Shown here piece by piece: positions 15,548-23,586 of a DNA stretch of 29,387 nucleotides; within the stretch, counting starts at the first letter, position 1; every line of letters starts with the position of its first letter. Where the stretch lies: contig CATZYY010000014.1 of assembly GCA_958426425.1 (NCBI GenBank), positions 1-29,387 of the forward strand, in the 5' to 3' direction. The notes under the pieces were generated by a model, which saw only the letters and a list, made by a program, of their open reading frames with translations, was not told the DNA's origin and did not search any database. The translations under genes were made by a program, and so were the position numbers. Origin of the DNA: an uncultured Oscillospiraceae bacterium. GTDB lineage: Bacteria; Bacillota; Clostridia; Oscillospirales; Oscillospiraceae.

Positions 15548-15817
15548 GGACTGTCGAAAAAGCAGGAAAACTTGCGCGACGGGAAGGAAGATAGTTACGA
15601 AAGACTGCGCCCTCAGGCACGTTTCGGAGCGCAACCGCCGCTGAAAGCGGCGGCACTTGGCGCGGAGATAACCCAGGAGGGGTGTCTCAAGGTGAATTGC
15701 CGCGAGGCGGCAAGAGAAAGTGGCCTGGGCCATTCGTTTTGAATCATAAGTTTTTGAACCTTTTAAAGGTTCAAAAAACTTGCTCAGCTTGTCGAAAAGG
15801 TATTTTCGACAAGCTGA
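15548..15817. repeat. Structured element inserted in a terminator
   Basis: 270 nt without a gene, bounded by two identical 27-nt copies of a terminator hairpin. It starts close to TGTCGAAAAAGC and ends in a perfect GCTTGTCGAAAA/TTTTCGACAAGC stem (15787-15814). Inside are hairpins CCGCCGC/GCGGCGG (15635-15653), TTGCCGC/GCGGCAA (15697-15713) and a long AAGTTTTTGAACCTTT palindrome (15748-15781). It probably belongs to a dispersed intergenic repeat family; it is not the same family as 2539-2669. Confidence 0.65.
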
Positions 15818-15847
15818 AGCGCCCGGCCATTGGCCGGGCGCTTTTGT
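15818..15847. terminator. Bidirectional terminator hairpin, right copy
   Basis: This is the second copy of the 27-nt hairpin at 15521-15547, here followed by TTTTGTTG. It retains the plus-strand U-run that the left copy has lost. It lies between convergent genes. Confidence 0.8.
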
Positions 15848-15861
15848 TGTGCACAGGAAAA

Positions 15862-16281
15862 TTACTCGCCCATGGGGGCGCCGCAGTGGGGGCAGAACTT
15901 GCTGTCGGAGGCGGAGCCGCAGATGGGGCAGGTGCGCTGAGGGGCCTCCTCGGTGACGGGGGCGGCCTCCTCGGGCTCCTCGGTCTTGGCGGGCTTGCTG
16001 GCCTCCAGCTCGGCAATCCGAGCCTTGGCGGCCACAGCGGCCTCCACCAGCTCCCGGACGCTGTCGGAAATCTCGCCCTCGTACTCGTTGACGTACCACT
16101 CGCCGATGGTGCGGTAGGTCTTGTCCAGCTCCCGCTGCTCTCCGGCGATGGCCACGCTGATCTTGGTCAGCTTGGCCACGTCCTTGGCCTTGTCCGCCGC
16201 CAGGAAGGCCACATCCTTGGCCTTGTCGGCCGCCACGGCGGCAATGTCCATGGTCCTCTTGCTCAGATCATCAAAATCCAT
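15862..16281 (-). CDS. Zinc-ribbon protein with helical DKAKDV repeats
   Basis: A 139-residue protein. The N-terminal half is helical, with two tandem A-A-D-K-A-K-D-V units (about 17-35), then a charged helix (about 45-95), an acidic Pro/Glu linker and a C-terminal zinc ribbon (CPICG...CPHCG, about 118-135). It looks cytoplasmic. An N-terminal AAAGGAG site and its own promoter at 16346-16374 support the start. I do not recognise a function; similar small zinc-ribbon proteins are common and uncharacterised in clostridia. Confidence 0.85.
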   Translation of the reverse strand: MDFDDLSKRTMDIAAVAADKAKDVAFLAADKAKDVAKLTKISVAIAGEQRELDKTYRTIGEWYVNEYEGEISDSVRELVEAAVAAKARIAELEASKPAKTEEPEEAAPVTEEAPQRTCPICGSASDSKFCPHCGAPMGE

Positions 16282-16345
16282 ATGGAAGAACTCCTTTCGT
16301 CTCCGCCGGAGACCGGCGATAAAGTGGGATCAACCGCTTGCCATC

Positions 16346-16374
16346 AGTATACCCCACTTTTGTGCATTGCGCAA
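16346..16374 (-). promoter_or_regulatory. Promoter of the zinc-ribbon gene
   Basis: On the minus strand TTGCGC (16369-16374) and TATACT (16346-16351) are spaced by 17 nt, in the short gap after the glpK stop. Confidence 0.65.
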
Positions 16375-16391
16375 CTAAAATCACAACTTGT

Positions 16392-17903
16392 TTACAGTTC
16401 GTTTTCCTCCCAGCGCATGGCTCGCTCCACTGCCCGCTGCCACCGCCGGTAGTCGGCGGCGCAGGCAGACTCCTCCCGCTGGGGCAGGAACACGTGCTGA
16501 CTGCGGCGCAGGCTCTCCAGCTGGGAGAGACTGTCCCAGACCCCCACGGCAAGACCCGCCAGGGCCGCGGCGCCCAGGGCGGTGGTTTCCACCTGACTGG
16601 GCCGGTCCACCGGCAGCCGCAGCAGATCCGCCTGGGTCTGCATCATGATGTCGCTGACGCAGGCGCCGCCGTCTACCCGCAATGTGGTGATGGGGCAGGG
16701 GGCGTCGGCGTTCATGGCCCGCACCAGGTCCGTCACCTGGAAGGCGATGGAGTCCAGCACCGCCCGAGCGATGTGGGCCCGGGTGGTGCCCCGGGTGAGG
16801 CCCACCATGGTGCCCCGGGCGTACATGTCCCAGTAGGGAGCGCCCAGGCCCGTAAAGGCCGGCACCAGCACCACGCCGCCGGCGTCCGGCACGCTCTCGG
16901 CCAGCCGGTCGCACTCCGGCGCCGTGGCAATGAGGCCCAGCTCATCCCGCAGCCACTGAATGGCGCTGCCGGCGTTAAAGACGCTGCCCTCCAGGGCGTA
17001 GGTGGTCTGCCCACCCAGCGTCCAGGCGGCGGAGGTCACCAGCCCCGCCTGGGAGGTGACCGGCTCCGCCCCCACGTTCATCAACGTGAAGCAGCCGGTG
17101 CCGTAGGTGTTTTTGGCCTGACCGGGGGTGAAGCAGCCCTGCCCGAACAGGGCCGCCGCCTGGTCTCCGGCGCTGCCGCAGATGGGGATGCCGGCCAGAT
17201 CCTCCAGCCCCGGCAGGCCCGGCGCCACGGTGCCGTAGACCTCGCTGTTGGGCCGGGGCTGGGGCAGCAGGCCCATGGGAATCTCCAGAATCCGGCACAG
17301 GTCCTCATCCCACCGGAGGTTGTGGATGTTAAAGAGCATGGTGCGGGAGGCGTTGGAGTGGTCCGTCACGTGGGCCTTGCCGCCGGTCAGATTCCAAATC
17401 AGCCAGCTGTCCACGGTGCCGGCGCAGAGTTCTCCTCTCTCCGCCCGCTGCCGGACGCCGGGCACGTTGTCCAAAATCCAGCGGATTTTGGTGCCGGAGA
17501 AGTAGGCGTCGATCAGCAGGCCGGTCTTGTCCCGGATGGTTCCCTCCAGGCCCTGGGCCTTCAGCTGGTCGCACAGCGGCGCCGTCCGGCGGCATTGCCA
17601 GACGATGGCGTTGTACACCGGGGCTCCGGTGCGCCGGTCCCAGAGGATGGTGGTCTCCCGCTGGTTGGTGATGCCGATGGCGGCGATGGCCTTGGGATCG
17701 ATGTGGGCGGTGTCCACCGCCTCTGCCAGGGCCCGGGCGGTGGTGGTCCAGATCTCCATGGGGTCGTGCTCCACCCAGCCGGGGTGGGGGTAGATCTGGC
17801 GGAAGGGATGCTGGGCCCGGGCGGCGATCTCGCCGCTGCGGCGGAACAAAATGGCCCGGGAACTGGTGGTCCCCTGGTCCAGCGCAATGACAAAGGGCTC
17901 CAT
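16392..17903 (-). CDS. glpK: Glycerol kinase
   Basis: A 503-residue FGGY-family kinase that phosphorylates glycerol to glycerol 3-phosphate, also the substrate of PgsA in this window. The N-terminal ALDQGTTSSRAI phosphate-binding motif, the GITNQRETT block, the GSAGDQ segment and the C-terminal DGGA motif are intact. The ATG at 17903 with AGGAGG 8-9 nt upstream is preferred over a 25-codon extension. No glpF or glpD is adjacent. Length is normal for the family. Confidence 0.97.
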   Translation of the reverse strand: MEPFVIALDQGTTSSRAILFRRSGEIAARAQHPFRQIYPHPGWVEHDPMEIWTTTARALAEAVDTAHIDPKAIAAIGITNQRETTILWDRRTGAPVYNAIVWQCRRTAPLCDQLKAQGLEGTIRDKTGLLIDAYFSGTKIRWILDNVPGVRQRAERGELCAGTVDSWLIWNLTGGKAHVTDHSNASRTMLFNIHNLRWDEDLCRILEIPMGLLPQPRPNSEVYGTVAPGLPGLEDLAGIPICGSAGDQAAALFGQGCFTPGQAKNTYGTGCFTLMNVGAEPVTSQAGLVTSAAWTLGGQTTYALEGSVFNAGSAIQWLRDELGLIATAPECDRLAESVPDAGGVVLVPAFTGLGAPYWDMYARGTMVGLTRGTTRAHIARAVLDSIAFQVTDLVRAMNADAPCPITTLRVDGGACVSDIMMQTQADLLRLPVDRPSQVETTALGAAALAGLAVGVWDSLSQLESLRRSQHVFLPQREESACAADYRRWQRAVERAMRWEENEL

Positions 17904-18024
17904 GGCGTCAGCCTCCTCTGGTGTAAATGGCCGGAACGTGGTAAAATAGACCTTGTGGAATCCCCAGGGGGAGAGCACGGTCCGACTGTTTTCCCCAGTA
18001 TATCATAAGGAGGTCCTGATTTCC

Positions 18025-18960
18025 ATGGAGAGATACGAATTTACCTTTCCCTCCGCCGACGGCCTCACCCGCATCCACGCTGTGGAGTGGGTGCCGGAGG
18101 GCCCGGCCCGGGCGGTGCTGGTGGTGGCCCACGGGGTGTCGGAGTATATCCTGCGCTACCAGGGCCTGGCGGAATACCTGACGGAGCGGGGCTTCGCCGT
18201 GGCGGGCCACGACCACTTGGGCCACGGCACTTCCGTGGCAGAGGGTGCACCCCGGCTGTACTTCGGCAAAAAGGGCAGCTGGGACTGGGTCGTGGCGGAC
18301 CTGTATCAGCGGCGGCAGCTGGCGGGCCGGCGGTTCCCCGGCACGCCGGTATATCTGATGGGCCACTCCATGGGCTCCTTCCTGGCCCGGACCTATCTGA
18401 TCCGCTATCCCGGCACCGTCCAGGGGGCCATCCTTATGGGGACGGGGCAGATGTCCCCGGCGTTGGTGGCGGCGGGCCGGGCCGTGGCCGCCCGGGAGGC
18501 CCGGAAAGTGGGCGAGGACCACTCCAGCCCCGTGGTGATGAAGCTGGCCTTTGACGCCTACAACAAGCGCTTCGCCCCCAACCGCACCGCCTTCGACTGG
18601 CTGAGTGTGGACCAGGGCAATGTGGACCGATACCTCAAGGACCCGCTGTGCGGGGAAAACCCCACCGTGGGGCTGTTCCGGGAGATGCTCTCCGGCATCG
18701 CCTTCAACAGCAGACAGGCCAACCTGAAAAAGATGAACCTGAACACGCCTGTGTTGTTCATCTCCGGGCAGCAGGACCCGGTGGGAGACTGCGGCAAGGG
18801 CGTGGAGCGGGCGGCCGCCTCCTTCCGCCGGGCCGGGGTCCGGGACGTGACGGTGAAACTGTACCCACAGCTGCGCCATGAGCTGCTCCAGGAGGCGCAG
18901 GCCCCCCAGGTCTGTGAGGACCTGTACCAGTGGCTGACGAGCAAACTGCCGGAGGCGTGA
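18025..18960 (+). CDS. Alpha/beta hydrolase, monoacylglycerol lipase-like
   Basis: A 311-residue serine hydrolase of the S33/'hydrolase_4' type (PF12146). The nucleophile elbow is GHSMGS with S115, and HGVSEY near 36-41 supplies the oxyanion region. A D in SGQQDP and a His in QLRHELL complete a plausible triad. A cap region (about 145-235) lies between. Such enzymes often act on monoacylglycerols or lysophospholipids. AAGGAGG lies 11 nt upstream of the ATG. It is divergent from glpK, which would use the glycerol released; that link is inference. Confidence 0.9.
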   Translation: MERYEFTFPSADGLTRIHAVEWVPEGPARAVLVVAHGVSEYILRYQGLAEYLTERGFAVAGHDHLGHGTSVAEGAPRLYFGKKGSWDWVVADLYQRRQLAGRRFPGTPVYLMGHSMGSFLARTYLIRYPGTVQGAILMGTGQMSPALVAAGRAVAAREARKVGEDHSSPVVMKLAFDAYNKRFAPNRTAFDWLSVDQGNVDRYLKDPLCGENPTVGLFREMLSGIAFNSRQANLKKMNLNTPVLFISGQQDPVGDCGKGVERAAASFRRAGVRDVTVKLYPQLRHELLQEAQAPQVCEDLYQWLTSKLPEA

Positions 18961-18961
18961 T

Positions 18962-19483
18962 ATGACCATTTTGGAGACGGAGCGGCTCCTCCTGCGGCAG
19001 CTGACGGCGGAGGACCGTCCGGCGCTGTGCGCCATTTTGCAGGATGAAGAGGTGATGTACGCCTATGCCCACGCCTTCTCCGACCGGGAGGTGGACGAGT
19101 GGCTCCAAAACCAGCTGACCCGGTACCGCCGGGACGGCTTTGGGCTGTGGGCGGCGGTGCGGAAGTCCGACGGCGCGGTGATCGGCCAGTGCGGATTGAC
19201 ATGGCAGCAGTGGGGGGAGCGGCAGGTGCTGGAGGTGGGATACCTCTTCCGCCGCTCCGCCTGGCGCCGGGGCTACGCCACAGAGGCCGCCCGGGCCTGC
19301 CGGGACTATGCCTTCTCCGTCCTGGGGGCGGAGGAGGTGTTCTCCATCATCCGGGACAACAACCTGCCCTCCCGCCGTGTGGCGGAGCGCAGCAGCATGA
19401 CGGTCCGGGGCAGCCTTGTGAAGCACTACTGGGGCCTGGAGATGCCCCATGTGGTGTACGGCGTCCGGCGGCCGGAGGCTTAA
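18962..19483 (+). CDS. GNAT acetyltransferase, RimJ/RimL-like
   Basis: A 173-residue acetyltransferase of the RimJ/RimL type. The start LETERLLLRQLTAEDR and the EVGYLFRRSAWRRGYATEA acetyl-CoA site are characteristic. FSIIRDNNLPSRRVAER matches the family's conserved N-x2-S-x3-A-E/K segment near the C-terminus. It starts 1 nt after the hydrolase stop and is probably co-transcribed. The stop overlaps the stop of the convergent gene on the minus strand by three bases. The substrate is unknown. Confidence 0.92.
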   Translation: MTILETERLLLRQLTAEDRPALCAILQDEEVMYAYAHAFSDREVDEWLQNQLTRYRRDGFGLWAAVRKSDGAVIGQCGLTWQQWGERQVLEVGYLFRRSAWRRGYATEAARACRDYAFSVLGAEEVFSIIRDNNLPSRRVAERSSMTVRGSLVKHYWGLEMPHVVYGVRRPEA

Positions 19484-20013
19484 GCGGTTTTGGGCGGCCC
19501 CAGCCGCAGGCACTCCGGGTCCCCGGTCTGCCGCAGCAGGGCGGCGGATATGACGCCGTCGGCGGTGGTCACCAGCAGCAAGGCGTAGGTGAGCCACACC
19601 GGCAGAGCGGACAGCCACGGCATCAGCGCCCCCTGGAGCGGCGGCAGTGCCGCCGCGGTCAGCAGACCCCAGACCAGGGAGAAGGGCAGGCATACCCGCC
19701 CCCGGAGGTTCCAGCGGACCTGGGAGTAGTCCCAAAAGCGGACGCCCAGCAGCCGGTCGTACAGCAGATGGACGGCGTATTCCACCGCCGTGGCGGCGAG
19801 GCCGCCCCACAGGGCCATGGTCCAGAAGGTGCCGGTCAGCGCCGGCGGCAGGGAGAATACCGCCAAAGCCCCCAGGCCGTATACCGGACACAGGGGCAGC
19901 AGCAAAAAGCACTTGCGGGCCTGCCGGGGCGACGCCGTGGCGGCGGCATATGCCTTTTCCAGCAGATAGCCCAAAAAACTGTATGTCCAAAACATCCAAA
20001 GGAAATCGTGCAA
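19480..20013 (-). CDS. PF06541-type (ABC_trans_CmpB) membrane protein
   Basis: A 177-residue integral membrane protein with about five hydrophobic segments. It matches the 'putative ABC transporter type IV' (CmpB, PF06541) family by its N-terminal FWTYSFLGYLLEKAY, the PVYGLGAL segment and a W-D-Y-S block. I chose the TTG at 20013: a strong GGGAGGGAGGG site lies just upstream and the family sequence starts there, while ATGs further out add an unconserved tail. No ATPase partner is adjacent. Function is unknown. Confidence 0.8.
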   Translation of the reverse strand: MHDFLWMFWTYSFLGYLLEKAYAAATASPRQARKCFLLLPLCPVYGLGALAVFSLPPALTGTFWTMALWGGLAATAVEYAVHLLYDRLLGVRFWDYSQVRWNLRGRVCLPFSLVWGLLTAAALPPLQGALMPWLSALPVWLTYALLLVTTADGVISAALLRQTGDPECLRLGPPKTA

Positions 20014-20118
20014 ATTGGGTCCCTCCCTCCCGGTCAGTTTACCCGGATGGAGGCCCTTCATACCTGCGTCCCCCAGGGGCGCAGGCTGCGGCGGCGCCGT
20101 CCGGAGGACGATCTCCCG

Positions 20119-20147
20119 TTGCGCCGCCGGCGGCAAAGTGGTATAAT
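20119..20147 (+). promoter_or_regulatory. Promoter of the uracil-DNA glycosylase gene
   Basis: TTGCGC (20119-20124) and a consensus TATAAT (20142-20147) with 17-nt spacing, 30 nt before the start codon. Confidence 0.7.
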
Positions 20148-20177
20148 CGTGTCAGTTTTTGGAGGGGAGGCGGTACC

Positions 20178-20744
20178 ATGGCGGATACCTGGGAGAGCCT
20201 GCGGCGGGAGTGCGAGGCCTGTCAGGGCTGTGCCCTTGCCCAGACCCGGACCCACGTGGTCTTCGGCGACGGCGCTACCGACGCCAAGATTTTGCTGGTG
20301 GGAGAGGGGCCGGGGCAGCATGAGGATGAGCAGGGCGTTCCCTTTGTGGGAAAGGCCGGACTGCTGCTGGACGACATGCTGGAGATCATCGGCCTGGACC
20401 GCACCAAGGTCTATGTGGCCAACATCGTCAAGTGCCGCCCACCGGGAAACCGGGACCCTTTGAACGTGGAGCAGGACGCCTGCATCGGTTTCCTCCGGCG
20501 GCAGACGGCCCTGCTGCGGCCTAAAATCCTCATCTGCCTGGGGCGGATCGCCGCCAAGGCCATCATCGACGAGAATTTCCGCATCACCACCCAGCACGGA
20601 CAGTGGTTCACCCGGGGCGGCGTCCAGATGACCGCCATCTACCACCCGGCAGCCCTGCTGCGGGATGTGGGCAAGCGGCCGGAGACTTTCGAGGATCTCA
20701 AGGGCATCCAGGCCAAGGTCCGGGAGCTGCTGGGGGAACTGTGA
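20178..20744 (+). CDS. Family 4 uracil-DNA glycosylase
   Basis: A 188-residue iron-sulfur uracil-DNA glycosylase that removes uracil from DNA to start base-excision repair. The family-4 motif GEGPGQHEDEQGVPFVG is present, as is the C-terminal HPAALLR motif. Four cluster cysteines are in place: C15 and C18 near the N-terminus (C12 is an alternative), C86 in VKCRPPGNRDP, and C102. The start has GGAGGGGAGG upstream. It has its own promoter and stands alone. Confidence 0.95.
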   Translation: MADTWESLRRECEACQGCALAQTRTHVVFGDGATDAKILLVGEGPGQHEDEQGVPFVGKAGLLLDDMLEIIGLDRTKVYVANIVKCRPPGNRDPLNVEQDACIGFLRRQTALLRPKILICLGRIAAKAIIDENFRITTQHGQWFTRGGVQMTAIYHPAALLRDVGKRPETFEDLKGIQAKVRELLGEL

Positions 20745-20783
20745 GCAAGGGGAGGCGGAGGCCTCCCCATTCTCGCGGTTGAG

Positions 20784-20815
20784 TTGTAAACCATAATTTT
20801 AAAACAGGTTGACAA
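20784..20815 (+). promoter_or_regulatory. BirA-type biotin operator
   Basis: An inverted repeat TTGTAAACC (20784-20792), 14-nt gap, GGTTGACAA (20807-20815), with arms that match at 8 of 9 positions. This is the architecture of the BirA box in front of biotin genes. Its right arm contains the -35 TTGACA of the bioY promoter. Confidence 0.85.
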
Positions 20816-20837
20816 TCGGAGCGTGCCATGGTATACT
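20809..20837 (+). promoter_or_regulatory. bioY promoter
   Basis: TTGACA (20809-20814) and TATACT (20832-20837) with 17-nt spacing. The -35 is embedded in the BirA-type operator, so biotin-bound BirA should block transcription. Confidence 0.85.
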
Positions 20838-20870
20838 CCCCACGGAATCAACCGCAGGGAGGGCACAATC

Positions 20871-21425
20871 ATGACAGATACGACTGTACGGAAAACGTGG
20901 AGAACGGTGGACCTTGCCTATATGGCGCTGTTCGCCGTGCTGATGGCGGTGTGCGCCTGGATCACCCTGCCGCTGCCGGTGCCCTTCACCCTCCAGACCT
21001 TTGCCGTCTGCGCGGCCATGGGGATCCTGGGCGGCCGGCGGAGCACCTGGGCGGTGGCGGTGTATCTGCTGCTGGGGGCCGTGGGTCTACCGGTGTTCTC
21101 CGGCTTCAAGGGGGGCCTGGGGGCGCTGCTGGGCACCACCGGGGGCTATATCCTGGGCTTTCTGGCCATGCCGCTGGTGTATTGGCTGGTGACCGCCCTG
21201 CTGGGGGAGCGTCTGCCGGTCATGGCGGCGGCCATGGTGCTGGGCCTTGCGGTGTGCTATGCCTTCGGCACCATCTGGTTCGTGGCCCTCTACACCCGGA
21301 CCAGCGGCCCCATCACCGTGGGGGCGGCCCTGGGCATGTGTGTGGTCCCCTTTGTGATCCCGGACCTTGTGAAGCTGGGATTGGCCCTGGCGCTGTCCCG
21401 GCGGCTGCGGGATCGCCTGAAATGA
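20871..21425 (+). CDS. bioY: Biotin transporter BioY
   Basis: A 184-residue membrane protein of the BioY family, the substrate-binding (S) component of biotin ECF transporters. Six hydrophobic segments are visible, with the typical LPVPFTLQTFAV motif near 35-46 and the GGYILGF segment near 100-106. It would import biotin, probably with a shared ECF ATPase and T component encoded elsewhere. The start has AGGGAGGG upstream. It is a single-gene unit behind a BirA-type operator and before a strong terminator. Confidence 0.95.
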   Translation: MTDTTVRKTWRTVDLAYMALFAVLMAVCAWITLPLPVPFTLQTFAVCAAMGILGGRRSTWAVAVYLLLGAVGLPVFSGFKGGLGALLGTTGGYILGFLAMPLVYWLVTALLGERLPVMAAAMVLGLAVCYAFGTIWFVALYTRTSGPITVGAALGMCVVPFVIPDLVKLGLALALSRRLRDRLK

Positions 21426-21428
21426 CGC

Positions 21429-21466
21429 AAAAAAACGGCGCCGGACTGGGTTCGGCGCCGTTTTTT
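21429..21466 (+). terminator. bioY terminator
   Basis: The stem CGGCGCCG/CGGCGCCG with short loop is flanked by AAAAAA and TTTTTT, directly after the bioY stop. It can work on both strands. Confidence 0.92.
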
Positions 21467-21480
21467 ATGGGCTTTTATCA

Positions 21481-21509
21481 TTGTAATCCGCTCCGGGATG
21501 TGATATGGT
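21481..21509 (+). promoter_or_regulatory. Candidate promoter of the permease gene
   Basis: TTGTAA (21481-21486) and TATGGT (21504-21509) with 17-nt spacing, about 37 nt before the start codon. Confidence 0.5.
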
Positions 21510-21546
21510 GTTCCGTGGAAATTTTCGGAACACGGGGGAGAGAGCA

Positions 21547-22662
21547 ATGAAAACGCGGATAGCTGCCTTCGTCAAGGGGGAGGCAGTGCTGTGTGCGGCG
21601 GCGGTGTGCGCCCTGATTACCATGGTGCTGGTGCTGCCGGACGGGGAATACATAGGATACATCGACCTGCGGGTGCTGTGCCTGCTGCTGTGCCTGATGG
21701 CGGTGGTGGCGGGGATCCAGTCCTGCGGGGCCTTTCAGTGGCTGGCGGAGCAGCTGCTCAAGCGGCGCCCCGGGCCCCGGACCCTGGGGATTATTTTGGT
21801 GCTGCTGCCCTTTTTCGTCTCCATGGCGGTGACCAACGACGTGGCTCTGATCACCTTCGTGCCCTTCACCCTGCTGCTGCTGGAGCAGCTGGGCTGCCGC
21901 CGGGCGGCGGTGCCGCTGCTGGTGCTGCAGACCGTGGCGGCCAACCTGGGCAGCATGGCCACGCCGGTGGGCAACCCCCAGAACCTGTACCTCTACGCCG
22001 CCTATGAGCTGACGGCGGGGGAGTTCTTCCCGGTGGTGCTGCCCCTGACGGGCATTGCCATGGTGTGTCTGGCCGCGGCGGCCGCGCCGGTGCTGCCCAA
22101 GGCGCTGCCCGCGCCGGAGCTGGCGGGGCAGACCCTGCAAAAGCCCCGGAAGCTGGCGCTGTACGGGGTGCTGTTCCTCCTGTGTCTGCTGACGGTGTTC
22201 CGCCTGCTGCCCTATGGGATTTTGACGGTGGTCGTGGTGGCGGCCATGGCCCTGGCGGAGCCGGCGCTGCTGCGGAAGCTGGACTACGGTCTGCTTGCCA
22301 CCTTCGTGTGCTTTTTTATTGTCTCCGGCAACCTGGGCCGTCTGCCGGCGGTCCACAGCCTGCTCCAGTCCCTGCTGGAGCGCACCACGCTGCTGACCGG
22401 CGTCCTCACCAGTCAGGTCATCAGTAACGTGCCGGCGGCGGTGCTGCTGTCGGGCTTTACGGACAACTGGCGGGATCTGCTGCTGGGCGTAGACATCGGG
22501 GGACTGGGAACCCCCATTGCCTCCTTGGCCAGTCTCATCACCCTGAAACTGTACCTCCGCTCCCGGGAGGTCCGGCCGGGACGGTTTTTGGCGGTGTTTA
22601 CCGCGGCCAATGCAGCGGGACTGGTGATCCTGCTGTGTGCGGCGGCGGTGCTGTTTCCGTAA
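21547..22662 (+). CDS. ArsB/NhaD (ion transporter superfamily) permease
   Basis: A 371-residue membrane protein with about ten hydrophobic segments. The motifs TNDVALITFVPF (about 98-109) and NLGSMATPVGNPQNLYLY (about 136-153) are characteristic of the ion-transporter (IT) superfamily, which includes ArsB, NhaD and citrate/dicarboxylate carriers (SLC13-like). The C-terminal SQVISNVPAAVLL mirrors the first repeat, as expected for an inverted two-fold structure. The transported ion or acid cannot be told. The start has GGGGAGAG upstream. A single-gene unit. Confidence 0.88.
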   Translation: MKTRIAAFVKGEAVLCAAAVCALITMVLVLPDGEYIGYIDLRVLCLLLCLMAVVAGIQSCGAFQWLAEQLLKRRPGPRTLGIILVLLPFFVSMAVTNDVALITFVPFTLLLLEQLGCRRAAVPLLVLQTVAANLGSMATPVGNPQNLYLYAAYELTAGEFFPVVLPLTGIAMVCLAAAAAPVLPKALPAPELAGQTLQKPRKLALYGVLFLLCLLTVFRLLPYGILTVVVVAAMALAEPALLRKLDYGLLATFVCFFIVSGNLGRLPAVHSLLQSLLERTTLLTGVLTSQVISNVPAAVLLSGFTDNWRDLLLGVDIGGLGTPIASLASLITLKLYLRSREVRPGRFLAVFTAANAAGLVILLCAAAVLFP

Positions 22663-22689
22663 GGGGACGCTGCTTGCACCACAGATGAA

Positions 22690-22723
22690 AGAGGAAGGCC
22701 GCTTATAGCAGCCTTCCTCTTTT
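22690..22723. terminator. Bidirectional terminator between permease and Cys-rich protein genes
   Basis: AGAGGAAGGC pairs with GCCTTCCTCT. It is followed by TTTT on the plus strand and, on the minus strand, by TTTCATC after the equivalent stem. It lies between two convergent genes. Confidence 0.85.
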
Positions 22724-22745
22724 CGCGTGTACTGCTGGTCGGAGC

Positions 22746-23393
22746 TCACAGGCTTCGCTGCAGCAGGCACAGCAGCGCCTCCGCCTGCCGGTAGGAGCTT
22801 TCGCCCAGCTCCGTCAGCAGCCGCTGGAGGCAGGGGTCCGTGGTGCTGTCGGCTGTTCGCAGGTAGTTGAAGCCGTTGCAGGCCTCGGCGTGATACCGCT
22901 CCCGCACCGCCGTGCACCACCGGCCCAGGCAAATGCGGCCGCACTCCACCGCCGGCTGATAGCACGTTCCGGTGATGAGATAGCAGGCCGCCATCAGCCG
23001 CTTGGCGGCGCAGCCCGCCTCCTCCGCCAGAGTCCGGATCTGCTGCCGGGCAAAGGCGGGGGACTGCCGGACCATGGCCATGTAATGCCGCCGGTCTGCC
23101 AGCTCCACCTCAATGAAGCCCTCCAGTACCTCCAGCATTTCTTCTGCCGCGCTGCCCATGCAGCAGGGGTCCGGCGAGGCACCGGGCAGCTGGTTGTCGG
23201 GGGTGGTTTCAGGCGGCAGAGGGGCCTGCTCCATCGCCGGCATGGCCGGCCCCTGTGCGGTGCGCAGGTCCGCCAGCCGCTTTTCAGCCTCTCCCATGTC
23301 CGGGTAGGGCTCCAATCCCGGCGCTACCCGCTGCCACACCTGGTCGTACTGCCGGTAGTCGTAGGGCGCCGCGGAATGTACGTGTTGTTCCAT
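22746..23393 (-). CDS. Cys-rich protein, possibly ferritin-like
   Basis: A 215-residue protein. After a low-complexity Pro/Met/Gln N-terminal third (about 1-75), four long helices carry spaced Glu and His residues (GFIEVELADRRHYMAMV, then RERYHAEACNGFNYLR, then ELGESSYRQAEALLCLL). That spacing resembles a ferritin-like diiron fold, but the match is by eye only. Nine or so cysteines, including a CC pair and CYQPAVECGRICLGRWC, are unusual. The start has AAGGAGGG upstream. It is divergent from sufC, which would suit an iron-related role; that is inference. Confidence 0.7.
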   Translation of the reverse strand: MEQHVHSAAPYDYRQYDQVWQRVAPGLEPYPDMGEAEKRLADLRTAQGPAMPAMEQAPLPPETTPDNQLPGASPDPCCMGSAAEEMLEVLEGFIEVELADRRHYMAMVRQSPAFARQQIRTLAEEAGCAAKRLMAACYLITGTCYQPAVECGRICLGRWCTAVRERYHAEACNGFNYLRTADSTTDPCLQRLLTELGESSYRQAEALLCLLQRSL

Positions 23394-23513
23394 ATGAGTC
23401 CCTCCTTTTCCTTTTAGTGTATGCTGGGGAAAACATTTGGTGACTGTTGCAAATGCAACCCATACAATTTCCGTCCCCGGGGTAAAATAGCCTTGGAAAA
23501 AAGCAGGCCCTCG

Positions 23514-23542
23514 TTGCTTTTTCCAGTTCTTTCTGCTAAACT
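23514..23542 (+). promoter_or_regulatory. Candidate promoter of sufCB
   Basis: TTGCTT (23514-23519) and TAAACT (23537-23542) with 17-nt spacing, about 45 nt before the sufC start. Confidence 0.5.
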
Positions 23543-23586
23543 AAACTCGTTATGACCATATCCGCCAGCAAAGGAGGTTCCGATCT

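Noticed and set aside
15266..16099. Minus-strand frame across the repeat at 15548-15817
   Set aside because: It spans two terminators and a palindromic repeat and then runs antisense to the acetyltransferase; it is a product of repeat sequence, not a gene.
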